NCBI GenBank assembly: GCA_009617715.1
Contig: VTFK01000154.1
Coordinates: 62,001-126,000 of the forward strand
Direction: 5' to 3'
Length of the DNA stretch: 64,000 bases
Source of the DNA: Plectrocnemia conspersa
Lineage: Eukaryota > Arthropoda > Insecta > Trichoptera > Polycentropodidae
Below, in pieces: positions 49,300 to 60,843 of this stretch (the stretch's first letter is position 1; every line of letters begins with the position of its first letter). The notes under the pieces are model-generated. The model saw nothing but the letters and a program-made list of their open reading frames with translations. It did not search any database and was not told where the DNA came from. The position numbers were made by a program, and so were the translations under genes.

Positions 49300-51552
49300 C
49301 TACATTTTTTATAATACTTTTTTATTAAACATTGAACGTCACTGGGACATTTTCTAATAGTAAATTAGTTTTAATTGATAAAAACTTATAATATTAAACG
49401 TGTCACTATATGTTACTAGATATCATTTAATTCAACAGAAAATTGCTTAATGATAAATTATTTTTTTAATTAAATGAGAATTAATTTGTTAACGGATATA
49501 ATGCTAAATATATTTAATTAAACAAAATATGAAAGGGTTAAATAATACATAATAAAACTGCAACAGATTGCAACGTGTGGTCCATACGCAACATCAAGTA
49601 TTTAACGATGCATGTGACGTATATCCTTATGCGTGCGATTCTTGTTTTGACGTCGTAAAAATTCTCATTTTAGAGGTGTAAAAATATGTATACACTACAA
49701 ATGACGTTTTATAACAAGCTTATACTAAATACAATTAAACATTCAGTCGATTCGCAAAAATCATCTCATACATATGAGATAGCATCCCATTCAAAATTTA
49801 ATCTGGTTTCTATTACTTCATGAATAGATTATTTATCGTTTGTGCCAGGAAACTTTACGACTACTAATATGGTGCAGCGGGATAGATGCGACTATTTTAT
49901 TGTCCTGCGCCACAAGCACTTCAGTTTTATTTTCTCACCTTACCAAGTTTCATTAAGGTGAACAAGCGTTAAATTTATCGCAGGCTTTGAGAGACGAACA
50001 CCAGATAATTGATGACTCGCTCTTGAGATTATGATGTTAATTGCCGCGGTGCTGCGGAACGATGTACTAATTTAAGTAAATGCCTTCAAAATAATTCACT
50101 TCGCTATTTAAAGCAAACCGCTAATTAGTTTGCTATTTTGTTTTAATTAATACATATTTATATTGTGTAGCAGTCAGCTTCTAAATTAGAAGAATAAACA
50201 AACTTTATTAATTATGCCGGAGGAACTCAATGAAATTTAATAAATTTAGAACGCTTTGATGTAGCTGAACATTTACTCAAGCTGCTGTTTGTATATAGTA
50301 ATATCTACTAGCTCGTTCGAAACGCCAGATACATTCATTGTGAGTGATGTGCAAAAAGGTTGAAGCAACACGGCGACTTCTGCGCACTTGAAGTTGTAAA
50401 CTTGAAAATGTTGAATTCATGAATGGTTTAGCTTTGGCAAATTCAAGTTTTCCTCTGTTGCGTTTAACGCTCGGCGTATAAAAGGGTTTTTATTAATATG
50501 TATGAATAACACATTATTGTCTCCGCTAAAAAATATATGTAGATCGTGTAATTACATACATATATAACCATATTTATCATTATAAAAGAATATAAACTTT
50601 TGATAATTATAAAAATTTAAACATGCATATTATGTGATTTTATGTACAAGAATTTATAAATTAAATTATATCATATAATGCATGAAAATTTTAATTTTAT
50701 GCAAATGAAAATCCATGTTCTTAATTACTTTTGCACAACTGTGTAAATTTATAAATTCTATGAAATGTTATAAATAAACTACTTTGCTTTTACAAGCTTC
50801 AAAGGGAACTGAAACCGCGCAGGCAAAATCTGCTCAAATAATTAAAGTGAAATAAAGCTAAACTGATTGTAATTTCATACAAATGTGATAATGTTTCTGA
50901 TGAAGGTAAATTTAAATTAATTGTAGCAATTGTTAATTCTTTTTGCTCATAAACATTATTATTGAAATCGATTTAATTATTTTGTAATACCGGAAATTAA
51001 TACAATAAACAGATAGTTAATATATACATTTAAAGTAAAAGCTCTCGAATGAAATTTTATTATGAATTACCGCAATGTTTAGTATTGTATTGATTTTATC
51101 ATTTTTATCGGCTACCAATGACGCGTAGCAGTTTGTATTATTTTTTTTTATTTCGAAACTATTTTTTTTTATTTAATATAAATATATATAAATATACATG
51201 CTAAGGAAAACTATTGATATCAGAACATATTTTTATAAATAAAAAACAGATTATTGAATCAGAAAAATAATTCATAATGCCACGTAGCGTATTAAACCAG
51301 TAATAACATACAGTTACTCAGTATGAAGTAACAGTAATAATTAAAAAAAAATTAAGCTCTATAATATATAGCACACATTTTAATACTAACCCTAAAAAGA
51401 ACATTACGATTTTCGAGTTTTGTGTCATATTTTATAATGATGGTTCGAGCCAACTCTGGCGAATCGCAGATAAGGATGTTTGCGAACCAAATGCATCACT
51501 TTTCAGGCACACCCCCAAAATGTGTTCACATATTAAAACAAATGATTTAGAT
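49300..51552. other. AT-rich sequence with island at 49580-50460
   Basis: The island shows no protein-like frame with splice sites. The rest is AT-rich. Confidence 0.35.
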
Positions 51553-52516
51553 CAGTATTTCTCAACATTTTTTGCCATTCCCCACTAAAAGCATAAATAA
51601 AGCATATAAAAAAAAAGGAAAACGACAGATAAAATACTGAGAAGAAAATTAAAAAAATGTTGAATTTTATTAATATTAAGTGATAAAAAAAGTGTCAAAA
51701 TAAAGGAAAATGAGAGAAGTAAATTATATAAATAAACACAAAATAATTTTGATTCTAGCTTTTTATTAAGTTATAGTTTTCAGAATATATGTTTTTTTTT
51801 ATTTTAAAGGTCAATCCACACTTCTGTCCTCTATTACTAAGTGTTATTACTTAGAACTATTTCTTTCACATCTTTGTCATATTTTTCCAGAAATTTATAG
51901 AGAAAGCTGATATAGTTGCCCTGATTAATTCCTCCCCTATCGTATGATTTTTTCCAGATATATTTATGAGCAGAAAAAAATCATAATTAGCTTCAATGGT
52001 ACGACTTTCATTAGCATTTCGTCCAAAGAACAATAAATTAATTTTAATTTTAATTAAATTTATTCTTATATTTTTAAACCGGTTAAAATCATAATTGACA
52101 CAAATGCTATGTTTCGTCTTGAAATGTGCTTCAATGCGACATTTTTTCCTAGATTCGTTGGTTAAAGAGTGCCCGCAAAACAGATAGAATGGTAAACGGA
52201 CATCATGAGTAGCTGGTATTAAACCGAAATTTTAATAAACATCTGAATTATAACTAACTTTTTTTTGCCTTCACTTTTCATTTTGCGCAAATTTATAAGC
52301 TTTATAAAATTTAATAGGAATACCCACAAACGTGAATTAACTATAACCTTAACAAGCATCGTCTTAAAACTTGAATTTTTTCGAAGAGTTAAGGTAGCAA
52401 TATCAAAAAATAATATTTTCGATATATGCGATTTTTAACAAGAAATTTATAACAAATAGTAATAATCTGCGCCTTGTCCCCCAAGAATTTTAATTCCCCT
52501 CAAACGTTGAACACTG
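51553..52516 (-). mobile_element. hAT element relic, 964 bp
   Basis: The left end reads CAGTATTTCTCAACATTTTT, then GCCATTCCCCAC. The reverse complement of the right end reads CAGTGTTCAACGTTTGAGGG. This is the familiar CAGTG-TTCTCAAC type of hAT terminus with a C-rich or G-rich stretch just inside. A BED-type zinc finger remnant lies inside on the minus strand. The flanking 8-mers ATTTAGAT and GTCTAGAA match at five of eight positions, consistent with a decayed target duplication. The right end is immediately followed by a palindrome. Confidence 0.7.
52060..52205 (-). pseudogene. BED-type zinc finger remnant of a hAT transposase
   Basis: The minus-strand frame reads LFCGHSLTNESRKKCRIEAH, then FKTKHSICVNYDFNRFKNI. 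The single visible cysteine of the first pair (52175-52177) and the H-x5-H pair (52109-52126) keep the spacing of the C-C-H-H BED finger. That finger, in ZBED5-like hAT proteins, resembles CxxCxxxLxNESMKPSxLxRHLxTKH. The first cysteine of the pair is replaced and no long frame follows, so it is a remnant. Confidence 0.65.
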
Positions 52517-52540
52517 GTCTAGAATCTAGACCAGTGTTCA
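52508..52540. repeat. Near-perfect palindrome at hAT end, 16-nt arms
   Basis: TGAACACTGGTCTAGA (52508-52523), one base, then TCTAGACCAGTGTTCA (52525-52540). It contains the right terminus of the hAT relic and a mirrored copy of it facing the other way, with GTCTAGA on each side of the centre. Confidence 0.95.
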
Positions 52541-52547
52541 GGCGCAC

Positions 52548-52586
52548 GCCAGAAAAGTCATCTAGACTCTAGATGACTTTTCTGGC
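52548..52586. repeat. Second near-perfect palindrome, 19-nt arms
   Basis: GCCAGAAAAGTCATCTAGA (52548-52566), one base, then TCTAGATGACTTTTCTGGC (52568-52586). It starts seven bases after the first palindrome and has the same TCTAGA-n-TCTAGA centre. Confidence 0.95.
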
Positions 52587-55500
52587 AATCGGTAGTCAAA
52601 GAGTAAAATAACAATAATAATATGTACATAGTATAATATAATGTATAATCTATCATGCGTTCTTTCCAAACAAAGTGTAATATTATCGGTGGTACTTATG
52701 AGTGATTAGCGTGTCAGCAGGGATGTGCTATTGGATGGTCCGTGCAATATTTTCAATTATTTGATCATTTGAATATACTATATGTGGGCCTACTTTTGAG
52801 ACGGGTTGACTTATTTGTTCGTTCGTTTGAATGATCATTAGGGTGACCTTTAAATTGGTAACAAATTGTGCAGGTTGTAACAGTAAAATAATCTTACCGA
52901 AAAAATAAAATAAATTACATAATGCGAGAGCATATTAACCAACTTCTCTATAAAAAACTGAACTTAAATTGAAGAATAAACATAAAATGAATAAGCACAT
53001 CCGGATTTAGAGGCATAATTTATACATAGCTCAAGGTTCCCACATTAATAAATAGTCCTAAATTTTATATTACTTTTTTATTTTACATATTTTCCTAATT
53101 TATGTTATATTTTATCGCATAAAAAATATATTTAGAAACCAGCAACTTGTAAATTGATAGTAATATTTTAATAAACGTATACATATATAAAAAAAACACG
53201 GTTAAAAAGCAGCACACCAAACATACAAAATAATTTCACTGTTATTGATAATAAATATATGCATTGTAAACAATGTTTTTTTATTATAGAAAATAAATAG
53301 CAAACACGATTTTGTTATAAATATTAAAACGCTAAACTGTTATCTAACGGTCGAATTAATCATAAGTGATTAAAATACAAACTAGCAATATATAAACTAC
53401 TTGTGAATTCGCCTACAAACTATGAACTCTTAAATACGTCACAAAATATATTTTGCCTAGTTCAATATAATGAGCTAATAATTACCAAAAAAATATATAA
53501 TAAATAATATGATGTGAATTAATTAAATAGCGTTAAGGTAATGTACACGTCTACCTTAAACAAAGACGCCGCAAGAAAATACTGAAATGTCAAGGGTGCT
53601 GAACCTAACAAAACTAAGATACTAATTTTCGCCCTTACTCTTTTCAGTTTTTTTTTTAAATTTATTAACGAAATGGAAACATTATTTTTCAATTACTTTT
53701 GTATATTTTATTGTGTTTTTAATACATTTTATACTAAGTATAATTTAAATAATAAACCCAATACTAGAATACTAGCATTTAAATGTAAATTATTTATCAA
53801 GCACGTTTTTTTTAATTAATTAAAAGTATATTTTGTATTATTTTTTCGTATATTATTTTATCGACATGCAGAAATATAAAGGTCGATTATATGTATGTGT
53901 TATGCTGCTAGTATGCTTTGCATAAAGATACATATTTTTCTTGAAATCTCGGAAATCACAAAATCCACGGAAACGAGAGACATTAATACACACACCCAGA
54001 TACCCAAGAACAACAATCGCATTTCAGCACGCGCCGGTGCACTCGCAGCCTGCATCGCACGTTGCCAACTTCCAGACTGCGGTTATTACTGAATACGTGT
54101 GTTGATCTTTGAAATCCCGTCGTCGCAAGACGCATTTTCATTAGTGATAAGCCGACGAACAGAAAGTTTCTCATCTCTTTGGTGATTCATTGACGCTGCC
54201 TGCCTGCCTGCATCTCTCTATCTCTATCTGCGCCAGTGTTCTTCTGCTCTCTATCAAACGGCAGACGCCAACCGCTAGACTAGACCAGATTGCCGACGAC
54301 GGCGTACAAACAAACCACCTCCGATTGTGGCGCACCTTTTTGTGTTGTTCTTGTGTCTTAGGTTTGGCATTACCGTAATTAATGGGACCTCACTTCAATC
54401 TTCTAATTAGACCGGCGTCGATATCTTCATTAATACGTAAAGACTTTGCATTTACACCGGTCTCACAGCCGACCGCTATTCCCTATAGGTATGTCTTTCA
54501 TCTCATATTTCATGGTTGCGCTCTATAGGGCTTTACAGTCGTATTACCGGAGTGCACTTAATTAAATTTCATCGAAAGCGCCGCACAATGCCGTTGAGAG
54601 TTTGAATGGAAAATACTATGAAACGATTTGAATTAAAAACATAATTATTATAGGTAAATTACCTAATACGTATAATTAAAGAAATAATAAAATAAATTAA
54701 TTGGTTGTTTTAAAAACAAAGACATTAAAGACCTACGCAGACTTTGTAATGAAATGGTGTTGTCTAGAATCAATAAGACATGCCATTTGAATTTATGAGT
54801 AGTTATGCTACGTATTATTATTAATAGATATTTCATTAAGCATTCCCTATAATCTCAACAGAAGTATCAACAAGTAACAAAGGATCCTATCATTTTATGA
54901 AGAATTTTAATTTTCAGATGAGATGATAAAAATAAATCCGTAACGGTCATTACTTTTCCCACAAATTTCAGGTAATTATTATGAAAATGTCATACAAAGA
55001 TTACCCTCAACCACATTCAACAATATTACCGCCTCAGCATTTCTATGCTGAAGCAAAAACAGCTCTTAATTTGAGTCTCTAATATTGCGACTTTCATAAG
55101 ACATCGCAACATTTTGTTCTAAAATTTCTGGATTGATACAGTGTGTATTTTTCCCGCACTACCCTATAAATGGAGATAATATTTCCAGATTTATATTTTG
55201 ATTATCATAATTTTATAGCATAATAACAATTCTTTCGGAAGAGAGCATAATTTACAATGCGTTAGTTGCTAGTTTTCATGTACTCGCTATATCGCAATGC
55301 ATAAAATTATGCGAGATTTATTTATTTCAAAATGTATTGCTATGAGAGTATCGGTCAAAGTGTATTCAAACCTAATTTTGGTCAATAGGAGAGCACAAAA
55401 ACAATTATTATTTCTCAGAAGGCAAAAATTCACGTCAAAAGCAATAAAATCGATTTTATGATTTAAATTAAATTTAAATACTACATATTCCCATAATATA

Positions 55501-58500
55501 ATATTTACAGCAGAATTTACAGTAAAACTGAATTACTAGAGATAAATCTCTAGAGTGCTCCATTTGCATGTTTTTAGTAAAACATACAAATAATATAGAT
55601 TGTAACACTAACTTTACATATTCGCATTTAAAACAATCACAAGCATGAACAGACACGCTCATGTATGTCAATCCTTTTGCAGAACGTTTGCAACTCAACA
55701 CATGGTATTCGAATCGAACGAACATTAGCCGAAAATAGTCTCGTATTTAGTTTCCGACTGCTTCTTAGCTCCTTTCTTCCTGTTGATCAGCACGTCTCGA
55801 GTTGATCTTCAAATATTTATTTGAACATTGAGAATCATTAATGTTTGCACAAAGATCACCGAAGATCGCTTCTGTGTAAATAAACGTAAAATAAATGTCG
55901 GCGAGCGGCACTTGAATAAACATATTCATCGTAAAAGAAAAAATCGAATCCATAAAGTGCATCGCTGGTGGTGGTGATTGTTTGCATTTCAAAGGGATTA
56001 GAGACGTTTATAAGTAAATTATATACAGCATCCGCTGAGGAGTATTTAATTTGCATGATTTTTACAGAGTGGAAGATCGTATCTGATTATGGCGCAATTA
56101 TGCGCATTTTAGCTTTTTTTTGTTATTTTAAACAAGAGGTCATACGTGCCTTGAATCTTAAACATGTGAAGGGATGAAAAGAAAGCCTTGTAATAAATTT
56201 GGGGTTGCGAGGATGAAAAAATAACGACACAACTTGTAAACGTCGATGCAAAAGAGAACACGCGGACTTTACGTCTGAGTGAATCGGAGATTGAAACAAG
56301 GGCTTGAATTGATCAGTGATTGCCAACATATGTATATCAGTATAAGTGTACCACATAAAATTATAACATAATCATTGCTGTTTAGATTGTATAAAGACAG
56401 GAAGACTAACACATAAATACATTCATAAATATGTATATAATTAATAAAATATAATATTTTTACAATGCAGTTTGAAAGACTTTGATCTAAAGGAAGGCCA
56501 CCCCCTATTTAGTATTCTTTCAGATGATTATTTGGGGTTTTAAATGTGCATTATGTGTTTTTGAAGAGGGTGACATTGGCCTAATTGGTGTTGTAACTCT
56601 CACGGATAAAACTATTCACCGTGAAATCTTTAAATGTACATGTATATTTTTATTCTTCCTCAAATTGTACCCATTGGCGTACATATTTTTTTAATATGTG
56701 TTATATTACTTTATAAAATATTATTAATCCTTCTTCTGACTACGAAAAATAAAAAAGTGTAAGAAATGTATCTTACGAATGTTTAATTGAATTGAAAAGT
56801 ATTTATTTAATATCACTATAAATAACGTTTATATATAATAATATTATATAAAGTTATCGAATTAATTTTATTTTATAGAAATAGCAAACTTTAAAACATA
56901 TCATCAGTATCCATAATATTGCGAAATGTGTGACTATATGTAAAACTATTGTGACTATGACACATTAATTTAAAAAATAGTTTTTAGACTCTATATTACT
57001 ACAATGAAAGTATCAAATAAAAACTTAAAAAGAAAGTATTAGGACTCGCAAATGAAGACTAAATTGTTATCTGACTCTTTTTATAAATTTATACTTGTTT
57101 TTAGGTTGTTTCAAAATTTTATAATATTAATAAAATTGATTAACTGATTTGCATTTAATATGTGTTATAAACTACTAAGCTACTCATACAATATGCATAT
57201 TTATTTTTATAAATTTTTACTATAATATTTACTTTGTTTTGCAAACGGTCTGTCAACATGAATAAGTCAGTATTTTTTTTTCCTAAATCAATATTAGTTT
57301 CATTGATGAATTTCGTGATAGTTACTAAAACCAATACTTTTGTCTTCACTTCATTAAGATTTCATTTGCATTAAACTACTTAAACCATATTTTGTATGAT
57401 ATGCATATAAAAATACATCATTAATTCAATATTTAATATATTCGTATTTATCAACCGTCACGTTTATCTTGATTTATCATACCATGATCAAAAGTGACTC
57501 ATCATTGCTTTATCTTTCCAAGATAAGTCCGGTATGCGTCAATTGACTCGGTCAAATTTTAATTGGAACGAGATAACCAAAGAAAACTCAGTCTATTTCC
57601 GTTCTCCCCACAAACTTTATTAGTCCATTGTGGGTGCAACAACAGGACACGCATTACAAAGATCGAGTTACGCAAAGAATCCCACAACTCAAAGGGAAAT
57701 TCGTCGTATTTTCGAGTTATTAAGTGCAACCTTTGAAGTGTCACTTTCGACTGCCTATTATTTCTCGAAAGTCGAACGTTCGCCTAACGACCCCCAGACA
57801 ATACGGACTCGTTAAATATACAAAAAGCAATCTCGCCACCACCGGACGGAAAAGTGTGACTTTTCTCTCATAAAAACGACACGTTATTCTGTACCTTTTC
57901 ATATATCTAAAACTCGAATTATATCGCAAAAGATTTTCCTTACAAGCAAGTCAGCGCTGTGTACAAAATATATCACAAAAAATCAATTTTGAAAATGGCA
58001 CAGCTTGCCGATTCATATATCGAATTCGATATTGCACCAGTATTTTTTTATAAAAATTCGAATCAAAGATATGTTTTTATTATTAAAAATTTAATAAAAT
58101 ATTTAAGTAGGTAGGGATATATGAAACATATATATCGCTAGATATTAGTAAAAAAAGACATCATGTGCCAAAGATACACGTATAGGATGTTCAATAATTC
58201 ACTTCTACTAACAGCTAAACCGTAAATAGTACCAAGCTTATGCCGCTCGCGTATTCCCAGATGAGCCACTCTACAAATTACCACCCTTTAATAAAAAATA
58301 AAATATATTATCCAAACACTTTTTTTAATGTAAACATCGCCAAAGTGCGCTTAAAGCAGATGTCGTCTGCTGACGAGATAGATTAAAGATTCTCAAACGA
58401 AAGTAGATTAACAAAATACACAAATCGTAAGTTATCAAACTCACTCAGAAACCACGATGTTGTATATTTTAAAGTTATACTGGAAAATTGAGAACGATAT

Positions 58501-59256
58501 ATATTTAATTTAATCTATACAGAATGAGCAAAAATACAAATTTCTTTTCAAGTAGCTACTATTATCTCATGATCCGTTAATTTTAAAACTAAGAAAATAG
58601 TATTATCATAATTTTAATAGGCAAAGTAATTGTATAAAAAAATTTTTTATAAAAAAATAAGTTGGACCAAAAATTTTACATATTTTAAAAAAATCATATG
58701 ATATCATTCCTAAGTATTTTACTTTTGTATTGATACTTTATATTATACTTTGGACCATAAACTTTATATACAATCCTACACTCTTTAGATCTAAATAAAA
58801 TGTTTGCCTTTTAAGAGTCTGCTAACACTTGCTATCTAAGTTATCCTTGGCCATCCCACTACTTTGATTTAAAGTATTAACATTAATCATATCGAATAGC
58901 AAACTTTTCAAAATTTACTTGGTTGCGCGCTAGAACCAGAGAAATATATTCTCAATTTTTTTGGCATAAATATACCAATTTTTGTATTTTTTTCATTTAT
59001 TTAAATACATGTGCAGGGTACAGTTGTACGCCAATGCACATAAAAATATAAAAAAAATAATATTAACAGGTCAAATAAATTAAAGTATATACATATATTA
59101 ATGGCTAAGCTACAATGCGTCTAAGAACAATATAGATGCAGCATAGAATAAATATAAATATATAAAAATCGTCATGAAGTCTTTAAATTATTTTTTTACT
59201 GTAGAATTGACTAATTACGTGACTTTTTATGAAAATTAATTCAGTACTTAAAGGGT
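52587..59256. other. Mostly AT-rich, islands at 53880-54620, 55760-56340 and 57490-57960
   Basis: The three islands are open in several frames on both strands (for example 54190-54378 plus, 55765-55992 minus, 57630-57815 plus). None has a domain or a splice pair I trust. They are possible intronic regulatory elements if the minus-strand gene spans this region. Confidence 0.35.
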
Positions 59257-59628
59257 TAAGGTGAACAGATTTTGAGAATAGGAAAGTGGAACACTAAAAA
59301 AGGGCACCTCAGACATTTTTGCTTATATCTGAGCAAAGGTCTATTCGCAAATTTTTATTCACTTAGGGATGCTGCGGAAGCTAAAAAAGGGTCATCTCGG
59401 ATATTTTTATTCGAGAAGGACACAATTTTTGAGAAGGACAAGGTTTCTATAAGGAGGACATCTGGTCACCTTAGTTTACGGCTGATAGAAGCTTAAAAAA
59501 AGGTCAAGTCGAACATTTTCGTTCGTGAAGGATAAAGGAGGACACAATTTTTGAGGAGGCCAGGGTTTCCAAAAGGAGGACAATCCTCGTTTTGAAGAGG
59601 AATGTTCTCCTTTATTCTGCTCACCTTA
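59257..59628. mobile_element. TIR element with internal degenerate repeats
   Basis: The ends are TAAGGTGAACAGA and, reversed, TAAGGTGAGCAGA, 12 of 13 matching. Inside, a unit of roughly 110 bp (GAAGCTAAAAAAGGGTCATC, GGACACAATTTTTGAG, AAGGAGGACA) occurs about three times with decay. An internal GGACATCTGGTCACCTTA matches a motif common at insect TIR element ends. Possible TA or TTAA target duplications are imperfect. Confidence 0.5.
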
Positions 59629-60414
59629 TTTTATTGCTTTATAAAAGCTCTTGGAATGACATTGTTTGATGCTATAAGCGAATGATCACGAATAATTATT
59701 TCAACATAAAAAGTTTCTTTACAAACCCATATATTTAAAGAAATACTTAAAAGTCATCGACAAAAAATATGAATTTGAAATTTTGATGAACTTATAAAAA
59801 TCGTTAATAAACAGAAAAAAACATTTATGGACCGAGAAAAGCACCTTGAAGTATTCCGAATGTGGCAATGTATTCAGACGATTTTACCTATATTGAACAT
59901 ATTGGCTACGATTTGAAATATATGATTTATTTAATATGAAAACCTAAACCCATTTTTTTAGGAATTAAGTCATAACAAACTTTAACGGAAGCCTTTTAAA
60001 AATAAGTGTAGATTATATTTATTAGATATTTCGTCACAAAAGTAGAAAAACAGAGCAGATTCATTGCTACTGATCTCAATACAAAAAATACGCTGCTACT
60101 AAATCTAGTCTCTATAATCGTTCAATATAGTTTGAAGCATACTTCTGAATAATGATTCCTAATACGAGTACTTTGGTTGGTACTGATAAAATCGACATCA
60201 GCCTTTAATTCCTTATCATAGATTTGCTTCCTTCTGTATGGTTATGGGTATGTATGGGAGTCATTTTCGCATTAGTTCATACAGCAATGAACGTCACTTA
60301 AAAGTACATTATTCGATAATACAGTATAGTTTATTTTTCATATTTATTTTCTATTGTTCTTAATTTTCTATTTGATAATTGCCAAGAATAAAAACAGCAG
60401 TGTATCTAATACAA
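59629..60414. other. AT-rich stretch
   Basis: AT-rich; nothing recognisable. Confidence 0.4.
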
Positions 60415-60564
60415 GCGCATACAGTGAGATACATTTCCTTTCGCTCGCTCGCGTGCCAAGTGACGAGAGTGAGTGAGAGACAAGGGCGTGCGTTACATAC
60501 GTTCCGCACGCTCACTTCTTCTCACTTACTCTCTCTCGAAAGAAACGTATCTCACCATACGTGC
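60415..60564 (+). repeat. GC-rich fold-back element, complete copy
   Basis: The left end GCGCATACAGTGAGATACAT, then TTCCTTTCG, pairs with the right end CGAAAGAAACGTATCTCACC, then ATACGTGC, over about 28 bases with a few mismatches. Between them lie CTCGCTCGCGTGCCAAGTGA and CTCACTTACTCTCTC. At 150 bp it is the best-preserved of three copies in the window. Confidence 0.75.
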
Positions 60565-60697
60565 CTAGTATCTGTACTTATTCTACACTAATCCTTCCAC
60601 TGAGCTTATTCCAAAATGTGTCACAATATTTTAATTGTTGAATTGGGTCGTTATACACACAAAATTTACATTTACTTTAAAATAAATATCTTCTTAC
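60565..60697. other. Spacer downstream of the 146-nt exon
   Basis: AT-rich intron start containing the GTAAGA donor at 60692-60697. Confidence 0.4.
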
Positions 60698-60843
60698 CTT
60701 TCGTTGGAATGAGCTGCACTTTCGGTCCCACAGGGTGGCATCGGTGTGGGTATTCGCGGTGGTGGAACTGGGATAGGCGTCCCGCGCCTCCGCACGCGTT
60801 TGGCTTCCATGATTCTTGACCACCCTGTGCTCTCTCTTTCTCT
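60698..60843 (-). CDS. Candidate 146-nt exon, likely 5' coding, product unknown
   Basis: The minus strand shows CGCTAAAAT, a T-rich tract and TTCATTCCAG, then a 146-nt exon and AACGAAAG before a consensus GTAAGA donor. All three frames are open. One contains an ATG in fair context (60808-60810) and reads MEAKRVRRRGTPIPVPPPRI, then PTPMPPCGTESAAHSNE. It ends with two bases that fit the one-base start of the exon at 21826-21901. The basic then proline-rich start is typical of a disordered N-terminus. Alternatively this is a 5' untranslated exon. The gene would run leftward across the window, with a roughly 38.8-kb intron if no exon lies between. The fold-back element at 60415 lies in that intron. 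Confidence 0.5.

Noticed and set aside
57571..57583. Minus-strand TCTTTGGTTATCT matches the 5' part of miR-9
   Set aside because: The match stops after 13 bases and there is no hairpin partner nearby.
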